From contig JANJXV010000024.1 in NCBI GenBank assembly GCA_024803745.1, positions 15,571,927 to 15,635,926 on the forward strand: 64,000 bases of DNA, read 5' to 3'. Position 1 is the stretch's first letter. Each line of letters starts with the position of its first letter. This document shows, piece after piece, positions 1 through 12,595 of this stretch. A model generated the notes under the pieces. The model ran no database searches. It was given only the letters and a program-made list of their open reading frames with translations, and had not been told where the DNA came from. The DNA is from Megascapheus bottae (lineage: Eukaryota > Chordata > Mammalia > Rodentia > Geomyidae). A program made the translations under genes and the position numbers.

Positions 1-167
1 CTTGCTTACTTGATGGGGGCAGACACTTTTCTTTCCTCTTACCTCATTCCATGGTTTCGTTCTAGACTTGTTGTTTGTAATACCTTAGAGACCAGGAGCA
101 CAGGCATGCCCCACAGAGATGTCCTCTCAGCCCATCAGTCCCCCAGGCTCTGCCTTCTGTGCCTAGG

Positions 168-201
168 CTCCCTCCCTCCCTCTCTCTCTCTCTCTCTCCC
201 T

Positions 202-266
<65 letters not shown>

Positions 267-420
267 CCCCATCTCTCCTTTTTCTCTCCCTCTCCCTCTC
301 TTTCTTTCCCTCTCTCTTTCTCTCCCTCCCTCTCCTTCTCCCTCTCTCTTCCCTCTCTTCTCTCCCTCTTCCTGTCCCCTCTTGACCTCCCTGTCCTCTC
401 CCCTCTCTCTCCCTCCTCTC
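168..420. repeat. CT-rich polypyrimidine tract
   Basis: About 250 bases contain only C and T apart from a few positions. It begins as CTCCC units, becomes pure (CT)n near 200-263, then mixed CTCCC/CTTT. The complement is a pure purine strand. Long open frames across it in several readings are artefacts of this composition. Such tracts can form triplex (H-DNA) structures and vary in length. Confidence 0.95.
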
Positions 421-1879
421 AGGCCAGAATTGGCTAGATGGCAAGCATCTCTGACAATTCTCATTTGACTTGGGCTGGAAGGCTGGGCTGTTGCCAATCA
501 ACAAACTGGATGTCAGGCTCAGCTGTTTCAGCTGAAGAAATTGATCCTTTTTAAATAAAATCTGTTGGGGTGAAGAGTCCAAGGCTCTCGGGTGGCTGTG
601 ACAAGAGAATCCCTCTAGAAGAGAAAAATCAGGTCACAACCAGAGGGGGCAATTCATGCAACAACTGTAGATTTTTACTAAATACAGAAAAGAGATCTCA
701 GAGACAAGTTGTTGTGGGAGAAAGATTGCAATAAAGTTATTTTTTTCTATAAAAAAATATTGGGCTAACAAGCCAGCTTACTTTGTAATTTAGTCATACT
801 ATTATAGAACCGAAATGCTATGCCCAGTAATCAAATTCAGGTTATATTAAGTGACAGTCTGTGAGATGCATCAAATTGAATGCAGCATTGTATGGATATG
901 TGGAAATGTTCATTCTCTAGGAAAAATGAGTAATATTTTCATCCAATTTCCCAAGAGGTCAACAATAAAAAAAAAGAAAGCAAGAAAAGGTCCAGAACCT
1001 CTCACTGATCTAATTCAATGCCCTCATTTCCTCCAGTCCATCCAATCATAACTAACTCTAGTTACTGAGCTAACACTGAGCTGCCAGGTGAGGGATTAGG
1101 AAAGATCAATCATACCAACGGAACTTCTCTAATAAGATTTTCTTTGAAAACCCTATAGTTTGCAGGGCTAAGAGACATCCTGAAAGGACAAAGAAGGCCC
1201 ACACTATCTGGAGCTCTGTACACATGGCTTTTGGGTCATCGTATTTTAAGCGTCATCTTTTCTGTGATCATTTTGTGTATTTAGGAGTATCATTTTTCTG
1301 CAGGCTCTGTGTCATTTATAATAGAGAATTCTACAAATAAGAGACACTGGTGTCAGCTGGTAATAAGAACACAGGAAAGTCTCACTCAGTAAGATAGATT
1401 TCTTCATTGCCACAACACCAACAAGTATCGCTAACATTTTTGTGTAGCCATCTAAGTACAAGGTCCTATCTCTAGATCTTGTTACCATCTGGAATGTCTT
1501 CACTGTGGAAAGAGCTCCTTCATTCCAAGTACTTGTTCCCTGACCACCTTTGTTCTCCTCTCCTTGCCGCAACATCTATTAGTTGATCACTTCCCTGACC
1601 TTTCTATTTCCCCATATACAGAAGTTCCAACTCCCTATCTTCAGTATTTTTGCCTTCGTCCAATCTCGTTGTACAGCGTCCAGTTCAACCACCTGGGCCA
1701 ATAGCATCCCTCAATAAGGTCTGATCTACGTCTTTTCTTCTAGGCCTGGACTACTAATAGACTACTTTCTTGTAAGTTCTCAAACATTTCTTTTCCATTT
1801 TTAGCTATATCAAACCTACTTCCACTACTGTACCTACCATACAATCCTGCTACATGCAGGATCTCTCTGCCCCCCCCCT
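421..1879. other. Intergenic, nothing recognised
   Basis: No exon-like frame, RNA gene or repeat family that I can name. Only short chance frames are present. Confidence 0.5.
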
Positions 1880-2160
1880 CTCAACTCAAGCCTAGTACTT
1901 GCTAAGCAGGTGCTCTACCACTTGTGTCACATCTGCAGCTTCTTTTGCTTTGATTTGGGACATAGTCTAGCATTTATGTCCAGGTGACCTGGAATGTAAT
2001 CCTCCTGTTTATACTTCCTATTTCCCATGGAGCTGCATAATAAACACAGGTCTTCCTTGTTTATATATTTGTTTACTTACCCAGTCTGGCCTCAAACTAC
2101 CATCCTCCCAATCACTGCCACAGGGGGAACTAGGACTGCAGGCCCAAGTCACTGCCCCAA
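1880..2160 (-). repeat. Old composite ID/B1 SINE, antisense
   Basis: Read on the minus strand this shows diverged B1 (7SL-like) segments followed by an ID-like segment. On the plus strand it reads as the complement of a tRNA-type A box ('ggtgctctaccacttg') and then B1-like stretches. It is far more diverged than the SINEs elsewhere in the window, so older. Confidence 0.5.
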
Positions 2161-3540
2161 AACAACTTGTCTCTTACTGAGAAAGAAAATAAAGGCTCTC
2201 AACAGAAAACTTACCAATGCCTTACATCTGTACTGGATTTTTCTTCTTCCCTTCTGACCAGTGGAAGAGATGTTTGGCCTTCTGTTCAATGCTAATCCCT
2301 ATTTTTCAGCTCTGACTGCACTCTTTATTTCTCTTAGGATTTTACTTCATTTACTACTCTGCTTTATCTTCCAGGCACATCTGCCTGCTTTACTCATTCC
2401 TTGACACATTACTCTGATCTAAAAAATGAACAACATTCCACCTCAGATGTAGCAGAAATCAAATAACCTTGAAATCATGTGCCTCCTAAAATCATGCAAT
2501 TGGAGATCTACAGAATCAGATTTTGGTGCTCCTTTTAAAGAAGCCAAAGTCTAAGCAAGTGCTATTTAAATGTTAGTGTACACAGAATCACTTGTAGAAC
2601 TTCTTCATATTCTGGACTCTTGGACTTTATTTCAAGAATCTCTGAGCCAGCATATCCGGAATTGAGACAAGGTACCTACAAACAGATGATTAACACATTG
2701 AAAGCTTTACTTCTTGTTCAAACCCCTCATCTAGCCTTTTGTGCAAAAATTTGGAGTTCCAGGCTACTTACATTTCCTAGTTTGCCACCTTTGGGGGAGA
2801 CGTGGAATCCTTCATGATGAATCCTCTGTTTCTACCTATGAAACACAAACATTGATAGATTGTATATAAGAAATTTGGGAAACTTTTATAGGACATCATG
2901 TCACATCTACCATAATAGGCCAGTGTGGAACTCAGGCAAGAAGTTTCACATAACCATTAATTGGGAAGTTTATATGATCCATGGCCTGCTCAGGGAGAGC
3001 AGAAGAGGTTGGCTTTTGGTGAACACTACACACCCTTTATTTCAGATGTTCTAGTCAGTGGGTAACAGTTGGAAAGCAATTTGGTATTTCAATAAAGCCC
3101 AATCATTTCTTATAAATTCCAAACATTGGCGCTGATATCAATTATTTATCCTAAGACCTGGTTTTAAGATAATTTTGGAATTTCACTTCAATCTATTTGA
3201 AAATGGGTCACCATGCCACACAGGTCTTGTTAATGGCTCTGTAGGTTGCCTACGGATGAAAATTGTTTTTATAGCATCCATCAACTATTGGCTTCATATT
3301 AGGAAATTGTGCAGTGTCTCTCCTTTTCCCCAAGTCTGCTGAAGCAGCATCTTGTAAGTTTCGGGTCTTATCATTGATTCTTTCCACAGAGCAAGAAAAG
3401 AAAACTCTGACTAGGTAAGGCAGCTTTAGCTCTTCAGAAGAAAAACCCTCTTGGTAATTAATTCTACTTCCAGTTATCTCTTCACTTGAATGCCTTTACA
3501 ACTTTGTGTTTTACTTTTCTTTTCATGGGAGAGCTCACAC
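2161..3540. other. Intergenic, nothing recognised
   Basis: No gene and no clear repeat. The open frames near 2620-2817 and 2860-3054 show no domain or family resemblance. Confidence 0.5.
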
Positions 3541-3556
3541 TAAGCTATAACCTTTT

Positions 3557-3778
3557 TCCATATATTTTTATTGTAATTAATAGAAGGGTTACATTATATT
3601 CACCAGATAGAAGGTGCATTACTTCACATACATTGATACCCTTTCTCATGTCTTGGTCCCTCCCCCCACCCCCGCCCCTAATCTTGTTTCCCCCTCTTCC
3701 CTTGACTATCTCATATTGTTACAGTATTTTACCTTGTTATCTGATATATTGTATATATGTGTATTTGGTTATTTGAAA
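3557..3778 (-). mobile_element. Young L1 3' end, antisense
   Basis: A short 5'-truncated L1 3' UTR on the minus strand. It has a T-rich start (the complement of the poly(A) tail), the shared terminal motif 'tagaagggttacatta', and a C-rich block at 3657-3690 that is G-rich on the L1 sense strand. It is flanked by a perfect 16-bp target-site duplication, 'taagctataacctttt', at 3541-3556 and 3779-3794, so both ends are defined and the insertion is fairly recent. Confidence 0.88.
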
Positions 3779-3794
3779 TAAGCTATAACCTTTT

Positions 3795-5196
3795 GATTGG
3801 TATTTTATTTTGCACATAAATGATTTCCCTTAGTAACTTCTCAGCAACTTACAACTTTTATAAACCATCTTAAGTAAGGAAGTTTACACATGAAAATTGT
3901 TTGTAAAGATTATAAGTGGTGAAAGAGTCCTAATAAAAAATTCATTGTGTACAAGTAGTGTTTTTGCTCTCAGAATTCATACTTTGGATTACTATTTTAA
4001 TACTTCAAAACACTGTTCAAGGGAAATTTAAAGCTTTTATTCAGAAAAAAATCAAGCTTTTATCAGGACTCAGGGATGCTAGTAGTTTTTTGGATGATTT
4101 GAAGTGGAAGGTGGACAGGGGTACGGAAATGTTGCCTTAGCCTTTAACATGAGTTCCCATCTTGGTCTTCCTTTTCTGCATTGAAGAAAGTGCTTTGGAT
4201 GGAGCCTAGGACGGAAGCATTATAAGTTACTGAGGAATCATTGAAGGGAAGAGGAGCAAAACCAATTTGAAACTACCTAACTGTATTTCCAACCAACTCA
4301 TTGCACAGTCACAGACTTTCAAATTCTCCTTCAAACAATCCTCAGCAACTTCAGCTCTATCATGCCCTGTACTCTCCACTTTGCTTTTCCTACTTCATGG
4401 GCCAAAAAGTTCTGACCTAATATAGGAATCATAGACGAGAGCATCATAGATCAGAGGAATGATAGGGAATCTGAAGATCGCTTTGAATTCTGTTTTTTTT
4501 ATGTTAAAAAAGGGAAAATGAAAGATGGATGAACATATTGTTGGCAAGATGAAGCTCTGTCTCCATGTATTAATGGAATCCTTTTCACTCTCAGACCTTT
4601 CTCAAATAGCCAGGGAAATGGGTCATGAAGTGTCTCAGCCTCTCTCCAAATGAGCAAATGTTAGCTCTTATAATGCAATCTAAAGTTCAAAGGATAAGCA
4701 GGTGGGACACATGTGAGACACAAGGGCAGGGCTCTGTACACATCTCCAGGAAGTAAAGTCCCTTAAGCCCTTGAGAGGCTGAGAGCCCAGAAAGCTATAG
4801 CCTGTCACTCTTGCTCATTGCTTGGTTCACAGTCCTACTGCCTTAATGCACACCAACAGACAAAACTCTTCACAATGTTGCAGATGGACTATTTTCCCAG
4901 CTCTTATGCTATGGACCTCACTGAGACTGGGTGTCAGTATTGTTGGGTTCTGATTCTAGGTGTGCAGAGTTAAATCTGGAGGTTGTTGAGAGTGGATTCT
5001 GCATAATAGAAATAGCTATGACCTTAAAGATTCTATCCTCTCATCCATCACTGACCCTGAGGGCTGGATGCTTTTCTTCCTTCTTTCTGCCTGTGTCTTC
5101 TCACTGAGGAACTTGAATGGCACTCCCTGCTCCTCCATAGCTGACAGACAGAAGCATCATCTTGGTCTGGTATGGTGACAGCACATCCCCCAGGCA
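3795..5196. other. Intergenic, nothing recognised
   Basis: No gene, RNA or repeat that I can name in this stretch. Confidence 0.5.
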
Positions 5197-5692
5197 ATGA
5201 TGAAAGTCAAAGTAGATATATCTGGCCATATTTGATTCCTGGTTACCAAAGCTGATTGCCACTATGAATGACCCCTTTCCTTAAGTGCAACTTCATGGGC
5301 TACATTCCTGTGTCATGCTGCCCATGGCAAGTTCCAAGGCAGAGTCAGGGCTAACGTCAGGAAGCCTGACATCAATGGGAGTGAGATCCATATTTTAGGA
5401 GTGAGATTCTCACCAACCATCGTCAAATAGCAGCAGGGGTGGGGAGGGGTGGTAAAATTGGTGATGAATATGTTGTAGAACCTGTTAGTGTCTTCACTAT
5501 CATGGAGATAGTGAAGTGATCCTTGCAAGGATCACTTGCAAGGCCAGATAGTTTATATCATCAAAACTATGAGAGGTTGGACAGCTCTTCAAGATAATCA
5601 GCAATGCCTCTGGCACCATCAACTTCTTGTCCATATGGTCAAAGTCATCCAGGACATCATGTATATGTGACCATAGTCGCATATACATCGGC
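5197..5692 (+). pseudogene. GAPDH processed pseudogene, decayed and 3'-truncated
   Basis: An intronless, degraded copy of glyceraldehyde-3-phosphate dehydrogenase mRNA, the glycolytic enzyme that oxidises glyceraldehyde-3-phosphate with NAD+. It starts at an ATG (5197) followed by K-V-K-V as in the parent. In order, across shifting frames, I can follow LVT-K/R-A and the A-I-N-D-P-F region, then HGKF-x-G, a NENGK/INGNPI-like segment, EYVVE-x-x-x-VFT, HLQG-x-x-x-VII and KIISNAS-x-T-x-N around the catalytic-cysteine region. Similarity stops near 5692, about halfway along the parent coding sequence. Several frameshifts, an early stop, and glycine instead of the catalytic cysteine in the S-C-T-T-N motif make it non-functional. 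GAPDH is a prolific source of processed pseudogenes. No poly(A) tail or target duplication was found, consistent with age. Confidence 0.85.
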
Positions 5693-5789
5693 AGTGTTAG
5701 GTATATTCACACTGTTATGTCCTCAGATGATTCTTAGGTGAAAATAGAAATTCAAGTACTCTTGAGAATAATTTCTACATTTTCCTTAC

Positions 5790-5965
5790 CTAGCAATGTT
5801 TTTAAATTGTTATTATAAAGACGATATACAGAGGGCTTACAGTTACATAAGTCAGGTAAGGAATATATTTCTTTTTGTACAGTAGCATCTCTTCTCTTGC
5901 CCTCTCTCCATTTTAGCTCTCTCCCCACACATAAGTTGTACAATTCATAGCATCCAGTGTGTACC
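5790..5965 (-). mobile_element. Older L1 3' UTR fragment, antisense
   Basis: Diverged relative of the L1 3' ends found elsewhere. It keeps the recognisable 'gggcttacagttacataagtcagg' type of terminal block in shorter form, then a pyrimidine-rich stretch. Confidence 0.55.
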
Positions 5966-6245
5966 ATTGTAAGATTGGGATATAATTAATAATACAAGGT
6001 ATTTGGAATGTGTATTAAATAAAATGTGAAAAGTAGAAATAAATGAATTAACCATTTATCTTGAATGAACCTTGAACCTTGAAAACACAAAGAAGAAATA
6101 CAAAATGAAAGTAGAAATGAATGAAACAGAAAATATAGAAGTCTTGATCAACATAAAAACAACTGAATTATTTCAAAAGAATAATAAAATAAACACATTT
6201 TTAGCATTTCTTATAAAGGTAAGAGAGATAAAAGAAAGACAACAG

Positions 6246-6425
6246 GGCTGGGAATGTGGCTTAGTGGTAGAGTGCTTGCCAAACATACATGAGGCCCTGG
6301 GTTTGATTCCTCACTACCATATAAACAGAAACAACTGGAAGTGGCAATGTGGCTCAAGAGGTAGAGTAATAATTAGCCTTGAGGAACAGAAGCTCGGGGA
6401 CAGCACTCAAGCTGTAATTTTGCAG
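6246..6425 (+). repeat. ID-Geo dimeric SINE, sense
   Basis: The left half is ID-like and tRNA-derived: an A box near 'tggcttagtggtagag' and a B box near 'gggtttgattcc'. The right half starts at 'gaagtggcaatgtggctc' and matches the second monomer seen in the other copies. Moderately diverged. Confidence 0.8.
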
Positions 6426-8024
6426 ATAATCAAATATCCATCCTTTAAAAGGCTCAGGCTCAGACAATTTCTATGTGACTTCTGGCAAACCCCATGACAC
6501 AAATAACTCTTACGTTATGTAAACCTTTCCAGGAACAGGGAAAGATGTATAAAGCCTTCCAACTTATTGTACCGGTACAGATAGAACAAAAGTAACATGA
6601 CCACAAATGAACCTAGGTATCCTAAATAATATATTATAAAGTAAATGTGCAATCCCACATTATATGACTTAGTACCATGAATATCACAGAAAATCTCTTA
6701 TAATGTACCACATTAACAAATGAGGAAGTTGATATGGATCTATGCTTTAAAATCCATTCAAAGGCAACTTCTATTTCTGTTAATCATAAAAATATCTTGT
6801 ATGAAAACAATACAAGAAGAAAACACTTTAAACTTGGCAAAAAATACCTACCATAAATCTAGCACCAGCAAGGGAACATTAGATAAACTTAACCCTTCTC
6901 ACTGACAGCAGAAACAAGCATCAGCTAGGCTATTCACCTTCATGGTAAAGCTCAGACTCAATACAGAACTGATCATTTTAAGTATAATACTGAACTATAA
7001 AGTACTATATTCTTGAGAGATACGCTGCCATTTTCCCTATCATAGTACTGTTTCAGTATTCTGAACATATATATTCTTTTCATTAGTAATCCAACTAAGC
7101 TATAATAACTACATCTATTTTCTTACACAAATTTTTGTTTCACCTGGAATTAAAAATATAGTCATAGTTTTGTGTACTTAATAGTCTTTGATTCTATCCT
7201 TAGGCTAGTCATACAATCAGAGAAATGTAAAATGCCACTATAGAGACTTGCCTACATAATGTGTTAGGAAATGGATTCATTATAATTTTTTCCCAGATAT
7301 ACTCCTTTTAGAGCCTCCACCTGCCCACTCCAAATGATATGCTCTCTAGTTCAATTTCTCCAGAGAATAATCTCTCATCTTAGGCACAAACAGATGAGAA
7401 TGAGTGTCTTGGATTTGAAGTAGAAATAGGGACATGAATACTGCTTATAGCCTTTAAAACTATCTGTTTTTATCCTTCCAAATTGTGTGTTACTTTGAAT
7501 TTTAGCTTTGCAAAGCTTTATCAAGCCATTTCTTTACTTATGTTTCCATATTGTTTAGGGTTATCATGTCATGATGGAGAGTTTTTATGATTCTCATTGT
7601 ATGGGGGTGATTCTCAAAAGGAAAAAGGTCGGATATGTTATTCATTGTCCCAAGAGGGAATCTATAGCATAGTTAACGTAGGGTTAATGGAATGTCCAAT
7701 AAATGAACTATCTACAAAGGTATAATTTGAGTGTAGGCAACCCAAGGGGTTACTGCAGAAGAGCTGTGATCCATCCACACCCCAGTCTCAAAGGGAAAAC
7801 AGGAGAAAAGGAAGCAGAGAAAATCATCCCAAGAGAGTAGCAGTGATTTTTGATTGGCATGGCTCCAGACAGTGGCAGCCAATGAACTGCCTCATCTTTT
7901 CCTCTCATATCCTGAGAGGGAGGGAGGCAGGTAGAATTTTCCTATGGGTGAATTCCTAATAAGAGCCAGATAATAAGTCACTGATGTCCATACATATTGC
8001 TATAGCATGGAGGCGATGTATCCC
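6426..8024. other. Intergenic, nothing recognised
   Basis: AT-rich, no exon-like frame. No repeat that I can name with confidence. Confidence 0.5.
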
Positions 8025-8430
8025 ACAGAATTCATTTATAGTTTTGTCCCAATCTAACAGGATGGAGGTGGTAGAAATTTTAGAAGATGGGACCTAGTGA
8101 CAGATGATCTAATCATGAGGGGAACCCCAGAATGGGCTCATGCCCATTTTTAAGGAGTGTGTAAAGTCTTATATGACTGGGTCCATTCTCTGAGGAACAG
8201 GTTGTTAGAAAGCAAGGCCACACTAAACCCTGGGACTCTTTTGCCTATAGTTTATTCCTTTCCTGTTTCTCTGCTGCTTCATGAGGCAGCCAGGGTACAT
8301 ACTCTTAATGGGATACTGTGGCCATGCTGTTTGGGTCTCTTTCCATCAGGACTGTGAGGCCAAGTTTATGCTTATTTTATAAATTTCCAAGCATCAGATG
8401 TTTTATTATAGCAATGCACAACAGAGCCAA
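8025..8430 (+). mobile_element. MaLR-type (ERVL-MaLR) solo LTR, sense
   Basis: The order of blocks resembles MST/MLT-type LTRs: a 'gatggaggtggtag' start region, 'gatctaatcatgagg', a middle region, then 'ggactgtgaggccaa' followed by a stretch like the 3' end of these LTRs ('tattatagcaatgcacaac'). No internal region or coding sequence accompanies it. Family assignment is from memory of the consensus. Confidence 0.65.
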
Positions 8431-9651
8431 AGCCCCATGTCAACCCCTGTGAGGCAAAAAGTAGAGTAGGAAGAAGAAGAGGGTGGTTCTGGAGTGTCAA
8501 TTGAAAGATGTCTGGGACTGGAGTAGAAATCTTTTCCACAACAGTATTAAAACTAAAAGTTTGATTTCCTGGCTTTAAATAATATCTTTCATTTGACACC
8601 TAAATTAATGTTATTAAAACCTAAATTTATACCTCAAGCCAGACTTCACTAAAGTTTGGATTTATAGCTTTAACTGCCTACTTAATAGCTTCACTTATGT
8701 GACTAACTGACATCTTGAATGTAAAATGTAGAAAACAGAATTTGTGATTTTTTTTACCCTCAAATGAGTACCTCACCTCTGCAGCCTTTCCAGAATTAGA
8801 AATAGCACTTCCACTTTTCTCAGTTTTTCAAGTCAAAAGCCTAAGAAACACTATTGATTTCCTCTTTCACTCAGTCTTTTTAATACTGTTGATTTTACCT
8901 TCACAGCACTATTTCTCTCCATTTTTGTGGCTATTATCCAAGCCTGAGCTCCCACTATCTTTTGTCCTCAATGAACATTCAAATCTCTTCCTGCACTGGC
9001 TTTCCTACAATTTATTTCCCAACACAACAGGTAGCACACTCTTTAACAGCTACAACTACAAGCCAGATGACAACCACATTAAATTTACTTGATTGTCAAT
9101 GCTTTATGGAGTAAAATTCCTGAAGGAAATTTCAGAATTTCAAAAATAAACTTCCAGTTATCCATCAGCTTTTCAAGTCTCTGCCAGCTCTGGTTCTCTC
9201 GCCGTTATCATGTGTTTCTAAATGTAAGGCCAATTTGTATTGATTCCTGGGAGCAGTTCTTTAACTGTGACTCTACTCTGGGCTGGGATGGTTCAGATGT
9301 GTGTTCTGTGTCATTTTCCAGAGTTTCTTGATGGGACTCAGTTTCAGTCACCCAAGAGGTAGTTGCTGGATCATGCATCTCTTGTTTGTTAGTTTATTTA
9401 GCAGGATTGGCGATTGAATCCAGGGTCTTGTGCATGACAGCAAATGTTCATGAATTTACAAGAGCCGGTTCTAGCAAACCACTGGTTCTTATCCAGTGAG
9501 TGGTCATTTTTTAACCGACTTATTAATATTCTTTGAACTTGGAATTGCAAAACATCTGTAGTCACGTTTACATGTTGTTCCCCTACTAATATAGCTATAG
9601 TTGTATGTGTGCATATATTTCATATAATTATATATAATTGTTTAGTTATAT
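8431..9651. other. Intergenic, possible ancient repeat at 8810-9110
   Basis: No gene. The interval 8810-9110 resembles a widely dispersed old mammalian repeat (blocks of the type 'attatccaagcctgag' and 'cctacaatttatttccc'), but I cannot assign a family. Confidence 0.35.
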
Positions 9652-9950
9652 TTTTGGTGGTGCTGGGATTTGAATTCAAGGTTTCACATTTGCTAAGCAG
9701 GTTTGCTTGAGTCATGTTCCCAGCCTCTTTTGCCTTCGTCAACTTTTAATTATTGTCACGGTGTTGCCCAGGGCTAGCCTCGTCTGAGAGCCTCCTATTG
9801 ATACATCTCATGTAATTATGATAGCACGTGCATGCCGCCATGCCTCACTTATTGATTTGAGATGGGTCTTACTAACCTTTTGCCCAAGCTAGCCTCAAAC
9901 CTCAATTTTCTTGCTCTCTGCTTCCTGCATAATTGGAATTACAGACATGA
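9652..9950 (-). repeat. Old composite SINE (ID + B1 + B1), antisense
   Basis: Minus-strand copy of an old composite: complement of an ID-like segment near 9655-9720, then two diverged B1-like segments. The order mirrors the plus-strand copy at 23265-23655, which supports a real composite family. Confidence 0.6.
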
Positions 9951-10737
9951 TCCAACAAGGAAAAATAATACTTCAAAATAAAATTTCTTGTTTTTCTCGC
10001 CAGTGGAAACATATTCTTTTAAAGGAGAAACATGTCCTTTTTATTAGACCATCAGTGTCCTCACCTATAATTTGGCTGAAATTGAGCCCCAGAAATAAAA
10101 CAATGTATCAATATTGCAAACATCTCATTTCCTTATGCTCTTATTATTAAAATTCAACTCCTAAGTCTTTCTACAAGAATATCATAAAGGGACTTCTTCA
10201 TTTTGTGGATTAAAACTAAATAACACAATCTGCAAAACCATGTAACTTTATATGCAAATTGCAGCATCATTACAGAATTCTATTTATAGAAGGAATAAGA
10301 ATGGGACCATTCATTGTCCAGGCCAACTCACTGTGGAAACTACTCTTTCTAGGACACTTGGCTTATATCACTGGTGACAAATGACTGGGTGGAACAAGCA
10401 GAGGGTGGTGTCGTTCATATGATAAGTAGGAAAGCTTAACTCCTTTCACTTAGAAAGAGTAGACATTTGATTCTTCTTCATCTATGGACAGATCATTTTA
10501 CCCAATCCCTGGAATATGATGTCTCTCCAACTCCTTTGACACTCATGATCTAATTCTTTGCTGACAAATGGTGTTAAGTGGAGTGTCTCCAACAAGGGCT
10601 CCCAACATGCCTGTCCCCTTTTATGCGAAGTAAAGAAAAAGCCAGGTGAAAATGCAAGGGATCTAAGAACATAAAGAACTATAAAGAAGTAGACAATATA
10701 GCTCCATCCATAATGTTGCAAACAGGAGACCACAAGA
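9951..10737. other. Intergenic, nothing recognised
   Basis: No gene, RNA or repeat recognised. Confidence 0.5.
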
Positions 10738-10970
10738 GGGTGTGTGTGTATGTGTGTGTGTCTGCGCATGCTATTACTAGGGCTTAAACTCACAGCCTGA
10801 GCTCTGCCCCTAGTAATCTACCACTTGAGCCATGTCTCCATGTTTTTGGGTTTATAAGAAACTCTTATCATAGACTTTCATGCCCAAGCTGACTTTAAAC
10901 CACGATCCTCAAATCTCAGCCTCTTGAGTAGCTAGGATTGCAAGCATGTGCCACAGGTACCCAGCTAAAG
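10738..10970 (-). repeat. B1-Geo SINE, antisense, with TG tract
   Basis: A short interrupted (TG)n at 10738-10765 precedes a minus-strand SINE. The complement of the Geo right half runs to about 10840, followed by the complement of a B1-like left half ending in 'gagtagctaggattgc'. Confidence 0.7.
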
Positions 10971-12274
10971 AAAGATGGTTTAAAATCAGAATGAGAAAAC
11001 ATATTAGCACCAGAAATCCAGCATGGATGATGACTGTAAGCATTAGCATTATGGTGCTCTGTGAAAAGAGAAAATCCAAAAGAGCCACCGAGATAAAGAA
11101 AGACACTTCTTAGGCATCTTTTGGGTCTCCGAAGTTTTCTTTTCTGGGAACAGTTAAAAGAAGAAGGCAGACATCACCTACCCTCCGACTTGACATCTAT
11201 AAATGTGTTATTCTTTCTCTCTAAAAAAGTCTTTTAAGATGATCATTCAAATGCATTTTCTCTGCATATTATAAGGCAATTTGTCACTTTCTTTTTGTGT
11301 TTTGATAGAAGTTTCCTGGTGTTTAGCTCCAGAATATTTCTTTTCAGGCCCCAGAAACATTGTAATTTCCCTGAGTCTCAAATATGGATTTTAAAAGGGA
11401 ATATCACTGTTTCCCCCCCCCCCGCCCTGGCCATCCCTGTTCTCCTCAAGAGAACAATTCAAGGAATCTAGAAGGTCCTAGAACCTTGATTAAGCTTTTT
11501 TTTTTTTTATCGCTGTTAAAAATACTTTAGAACAGGGGTTATATTTAGAATTTGGGGAAAGACTATGTTGACACTTTCTTCTGCAAAGACTTCAAAGCCT
11601 GTATTAGTTGTATTATTGCAAGAAGAAACAAATTCCTACAATCATAACCCTTATCATCTTTTAAAAACTACTTTCATATCCTTTTCTCCTTAGAACCTAC
11701 TTGCAGTTCTAGGTTGAGATTATTTTTATTTATTATTGAAAAAAATTCAGGTCAAGTGGCTTATCCAATTTACACAAATCCTGTTTCCACAGTAAATATC
11801 ACAGACACAGCAGGTCCAGCATTCTGTGATATATGACAAAGAGACAAATAAAAGAATTTTTTTCCCTCTTCTTCTTTGCTTCCTGTATTCACTGTCTCTT
11901 TAACTCTACCTGCCCCTGCTTGCAGTAAGTTGACAGTTCTCATTTACTTTCTGCTTTGTTTTGAGAAGACTCCTAAACAAAATTAAACCTCAGGGGCAGG
12001 ATAAGAAAACAGAGAGAAGGAAACAGGTTCATGGGAGGACATAAACCAAGAGGATGATTGTCAAAATGGGGACAGAGGAGGTTAACTACATGTCTATGTA
12101 GCTGCAAGGCAAGAAAGATAGAGACAGTTCAGGAGACAGAAGAGTCAGAATAAAGTAAACCCAATGTTTCACACCACATTTTTTTCTATTTTATTGTATT
12201 TTAGGGTAAGTGAACAACGATTCTCTTTTACCACGGGGGACTATATCTCTGAACCTCAGCTGCTCCCCCTTAAC
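10971..12274. other. Intergenic, nothing recognised
   Basis: Only homopolymer runs (C near 11413, T near 11496) stand out. Nothing gene-like. Confidence 0.5.
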
Positions 12275-12349
12275 ACACACAGACACACACACAGACACAC
12301 AGACACTTAGAATTATCAGATAAAAATACAATATATTTAGTTAAGTTTG

Positions 12350-12395
<46 letters not shown>
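12275..12395. repeat. CA-rich tract and (GT)n microsatellite
   Basis: An imperfect CA/CAGA block lies at 12275-12308, and an almost pure (GT)n of about 21 units at 12353-12395. The GT run abuts the 5' side of an antisense SINE, so it may have grown from that SINE's tail. Confidence 0.92.
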
Positions 12396-12398
<3 letters not shown>

Positions 12399-12595
12399 TG
12401 ATACTGAGGCTTGAACTCTGGTTATTTTTTCACTCAAAGTTACTACTCCTTCACATCCAGGTTTTTACTGGTTAATGGGAAATTAGAGCCTCCAGGACTT
12501 TTCTGCCCCCAGGGGCAGCTTCAAATCAGGACTCTCAGATCTCAACCTCATGAGTAGCTAGAATTACAGATGTGAGCTACCAATGCCTGTCTGGA
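12396..12595 (-). repeat. B1-Geo SINE, antisense
   Basis: Complement of the Geo half, the 'ggttaatgggaaattag' linker, then the complement of the B1-like half with 'gagtagctagaattac'. Confidence 0.8.

Noticed and set aside
10..582. Several overlapping open frames of 90-150 codons at the left edge
   Set aside because: They are Ser/Leu/Pro- or Arg/Glu-rich readings of the CT tract on both strands; low complexity, not coding.
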